Shown here in pieces: positions 5,221 to 6,352 of a stretch of 6,352 nucleotides of DNA. Position numbers and translations under genes: made by a program. How positions within the stretch are numbered: position 1 is the stretch's first letter; every line of letters starts with the position of its first letter. The DNA is from an uncultured Lachnospiraceae bacterium (GTDB taxonomy: Bacteria; Bacillota; Clostridia; Lachnospirales; Lachnospiraceae), in the NCBI GenBank assembly GCA_902463835.1, contig CABQGZ010000204.1, positions 1-6,352 of the forward strand, given 5' to 3'. Under the pieces are notes generated by a model, which was not told where the DNA came from, searched no databases, and saw nothing but the letters and a program-made list of their open reading frames with translations.

Positions 5221-6352
5221 CTATCCATTGATATCTGCCGCAAGCTTCTTCGCCTCTACACGGCACGCCGCCATTGCTTCCGCTTCATCTATACACAGAA
5301 GTTCCCGATCCTTCATCAGCACCTTGCCGTTGATCATCGTTGTAACAACCTTGCTGCCGCTCATACCAAAGAGCATGTGGGAATCGATGTTACACTCTGT
5401 CAGCGGTGTTGGCGGATCATAGTCCGCAACGATAAGATCCGCCGCTGCCCCCTTCTTCAGCACTCCAAGGGGTGTCTCAAAATACCGGTTCGCAATCCTT
5501 GCATTGCCATGAAAAAGCATGGCGGGAACCTCACTCCAGGCTGCATTGGGATCACATAAGGCATGCTTGTGCAGCACATTTGCTACCTTGTAGGACTCAA
5601 ACATGTCGTGGGTGTAACCGTCCGTTCCAAGGCCGGTCAGAATCCCTTTTTCATAAATCTCCATGGTGGGCGGACAACCGCAGGCATTTCCCATATTGGA
5701 CTCCGGATTGTGCACCACCATGGTGTCTGTCTCCTTTAAAAGCTCCATCTCCTGCCGGTTCACATAGATACAGTGGGCCGCAATGGTCCAGGGACCCAGG
5801 ATATCATGATCCATCAGACGGTTTACGATCCGTTTTCCATAATGCTTCAGACAATGGTGCAGATCCTCAATGCCCTCCGCCACGTGGATGTGGGCGCCAA
5901 CGCCCTTTTGCATATGCTCCCGGCACAGCTCCATGGTCTCATCGGAGATTGTAAACTGGGCGTGCATTCCCATCATGCCTTTTACCATATCCTCCGTCTG
6001 CCCGGCGGCATACCGGATAAATGCATCGTTCTCCCGCACTGCCTCCCTGGCCTTCCCCTTTCCTTCCCGGTCGGAGACCTCGTAGCAGAGGCAGGTGCGC
6101 ACCCCCAGCTTCTCTGCTGCCTCCGCTATGGCAAACAGACTGTTCTCAATCTGCCCGAAGCTGGCGTGATGGTCGAAGACGGTGGTCACTCCGTTCTTAA
6201 TACAGTCTATGTAGGTGGCCATCGCTGACTGATACGTCTGCCGCAGTGTCAGATGGCGGTCAATGTTCCACCACATGCCGTCCAGTATATCCAGAAATCC
6301 TTTGGGACTGTATCCCTGGATGGAAAGTCCTCTTGCAAAAGCACTGTAGATG
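5221..6352 (-). CDS. ssnA: SsnA-type amidohydrolase (TrzA/ATZ chlorohydrolase-like), 5' end missing at window edge
   Basis: This is a cytosolic metal-dependent hydrolase of the amidohydrolase superfamily, in the subgroup with guanine deaminase and atrazine/melamine hydrolases. In anaerobic purine clusters it is thought to act on a cyclic purine-derived intermediate. The frame is open from the right edge (first full codon at 6351) to a TAG at 5221, giving about 376 residues; E. coli SsnA is about 440, so roughly the first 65-70 residues are missing, including the metal-binding HxH. The first visible residues, IYSAFARG, correspond to the segment just after HNHFYS in E. coli SsnA. Counting from the Met at 6276, visible motifs are DHHAS (35-39), MHAQFT (104-109), the metal-ligand region HIHVAEG (129-135), AAHCIY (166-171), VVHNPESNM (187-195) and GTDG with the metal Asp (D219). 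A C-terminal composite-barrel segment LGVLKKGAAADLIVADYDPPTPL follows. It is the first visible gene of the operon, 73 bp ahead of ygfK. Family assignment is firm; the substrate is unknown. Confidence 0.93.
   Translation of the reverse strand, partial: IYSAFARGLSIQGYSPKGFLDILDGMWWNIDRHLTLRQTYQSAMATYIDCIKNGVTTVFDHHASFGQIENSLFAIAEAAEKLGVRTCLCYEVSDREGKGKAREAVRENDAFIRYAAGQTEDMVKGMMGMHAQFTISDETMELCREHMQKGVGAHIHVAEGIEDLHHCLKHYGKRIVNRLMDHDILGPWTIAAHCIYVNRQEMELLKETDTMVVHNPESNMGNACGCPPTMEIYEKGILTGLGTDGYTHDMFESYKVANVLHKHALCDPNAAWSEVPAMLFHGNARIANRYFETPLGVLKKGAAADLIVADYDPPTPLTECNIDSHMLFGMSGSKVVTTMINGKVLMKDRELLCIDEAEAMAACRVEAKKLAADING

Noticed and set aside
5472..5954. 160-codon plus-strand open frame antisense to ssnA, with a second long frame at 5773-6228
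   Set aside because: Both are opposite the conserved amidohydrolase motifs of SsnA. Their compositions are not typical of proteins, and two overlapping antisense frames point to third-position bias.

Overview
The window is a compact block of five genes, all on the minus strand, covering almost every base. In transcription order, from the right edge to the left, they are: the C-terminal five-sixths of an SsnA-type amidohydrolase (cut by the right edge), a full-length YgfK-type flavin/iron-sulfur oxidoreductase, a dihydropyrimidinase/D-hydantoinase (HydA/HyuA type), a RidA enamine/imine deaminase, and the first 64 codons of a protein cut by the left edge that may be an XdhC-family molybdenum-hydroxylase maturation factor. 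Gaps are 73, 24, 36 and 17 bp. Each of the four visible starts has a Shine-Dalgarno-like sequence, and no terminator-like hairpin was seen, so the set reads as one operon.

The organism is most likely an anaerobic Firmicute of the Clostridia (a Lachnospiraceae-like gut bacterium). This rests on moderate GC content, AGAGG/AGGAG ribosome-binding sites, and a set of oxygen-sensitive, Fe-S-rich proteins that resemble the E. coli ygf/ssnA/hyuA proteins only moderately. It is an inference from style and not a taxonomic match.

Functionally the block resembles the ygfK-ssnA-hyuA part of the anaerobic purine (uric acid/xanthine) breakdown clusters known from E. coli and gut Clostridia. YgfK has the domains of dihydropyrimidine dehydrogenase in a different order, and is suited to reducing a heterocyclic double bond with NAD(P)H electrons. 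SsnA and HydA are metal-dependent cyclic amidohydrolases suited to deaminating or opening the ring. RidA would clear reactive enamines such as 2-aminoacrylate, which the diaminopropionate ammonia-lyase (YgeX) often found in such clusters would release. An XdhC-type factor would fit the selenium/molybdenum hydroxylases that usually accompany these genes. The exact substrate cannot be read from the sequence.

There are no RNA genes, mobile elements, CRISPR arrays or notable repeats, and no stretch longer than 73 bp without a gene. The gene set is not new in outline. The most interesting points are the permuted DPD architecture with its altered active-site loop, and RidA built into the operon.
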